A model generated the notes under the pieces. It ran no database searches and was not told where the DNA came from. It saw nothing but the letters and a program-made list of their open reading frames with translations. A program made the position numbers and the translations under genes. Below are positions 5,673 through 5,846 of a DNA stretch of 5,846 nucleotides, piece after piece; the stretch's first letter is position 1, and each line of letters opens with the position of its first letter. Source of the stretch: Acidovorax delafieldii (GTDB lineage Bacteria > Pseudomonadota > Gammaproteobacteria > Burkholderiales > Burkholderiaceae_C); assembly GCA_002327945.1 (NCBI GenBank), contig DCVY01000060.1, positions 1 to 5,846 on the forward strand. The letters are read 5' to 3'.

Positions 5673-5846
5673 ATGACCCGCATTGTCCTGGCTGCTCTGG
5701 CGGTTGCCGGCACCACCGCTGCAATGGCCCAAAGCAGCGTGACGCGGTATGGCCGCGTCAACACCACCGTGGAACGCCATAAAGCAGGCGACGTGTCCAA
5801 CACCGGCCTGTTCAACCTAACAACGGCCGTTGGATGGCCGGTTTTA
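5673..5846 (+). CDS. Gram-negative general porin, 5' end only, possibly frameshifted
   Basis: The product starts with a signal peptide, MTRIVLAALAVAGTTAAMA, with likely cleavage after residue 19. It is followed by QSSVTRYGRVNTTVERHKAG, the first beta-strand of Burkholderiales general porins (OmpC-like, Porin_4 type), which form outer-membrane trimers for passive diffusion. The usual motif is QSSVTLYG; here Arg25 replaces the Leu. After GLFN (45-48) the frame gives LTTAVGWPVL, which is unlike a porin. Another frame, from 5819, gives NNGRWMAGF, closer to the NNASRWG expected, so a frameshift near 5817 is possible. The ATG at 5673 is chosen for signal-peptide shape, but its nearest ribosome binding site (GAAGGA, 5652-5657) is 15 nt away. 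An in-frame ATG at 5637 would add 12 residues. The gene is cut by the window end. Confidence 0.72.
   Translation, partial: MTRIVLAALAVAGTTAAMAQSSVTRYGRVNTTVERHKAGDVSNTGLFNLTTAVGWPVL

Overview
The window is GC-rich DNA with strong G/C preference at third codon positions. Its gene products look like those of a betaproteobacterium of the order Burkholderiales, most likely Comamonadaceae (Acidovorax-like). This placement rests on recognising the protein families by eye, not on a database search. No phage, insertion sequence, CRISPR array, rRNA or tRNA was seen.

Layout: (1) 60-1688 (+) is prfC, peptide chain release factor 3, apparently complete with a GTG start. (2) 1702 to about 2045 (+), 13 nt after prfC, holds the front part of a HAD-IIB hydrolase gene. 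It is broken by a +1 frameshift near 1864 and cut short before its catalytic C-terminal half. (3) 2074-2991 (-) is a complete PPK2-family polyphosphate kinase gene, convergent with the HAD remnant; a stem-loop lies between the two 3' ends. (4) 2992-3337 is a 346-nt spacer between the divergent ppk2 and transporter genes. It contains a 16-bp inverted repeat near the ppk2 promoter region, a start-less open frame that looks like a 3' coding remnant, and a strong plus-strand intrinsic terminator. (5) 3338-5011 (+) is an MHS-type major facilitator symporter with an unusual ~120-residue insert between TM9 and TM10. (6) 5240-5419 (+) encodes a 59-residue single-pass membrane protein with an Ala/Pro-rich tail. 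(7) 5492-5526 is an intrinsic terminator reading on the minus strand, placed right after a minus-strand open frame that ends at 5531. (8) 5673 to the window end (+) is the 5' end of a general porin gene with a clear signal peptide, possibly frameshifted near 5817.

The genes do not form one pathway. prfC acts in translation termination, ppk2 in polyphosphate/nucleotide metabolism, the MHS protein in inner-membrane solute uptake, and the porin in outer-membrane permeability. The repeated theme is ordinary housekeeping or transport genes separated by decayed coding remnants and orphan terminators, which suggests local deletion or rearrangement. I found no convincing new multi-gene system. The points most worth checking are the orphan minus-strand terminator with its open frame under the porin leader, the remnant plus terminator upstream of the transporter, and the transporter's periplasmic insert.
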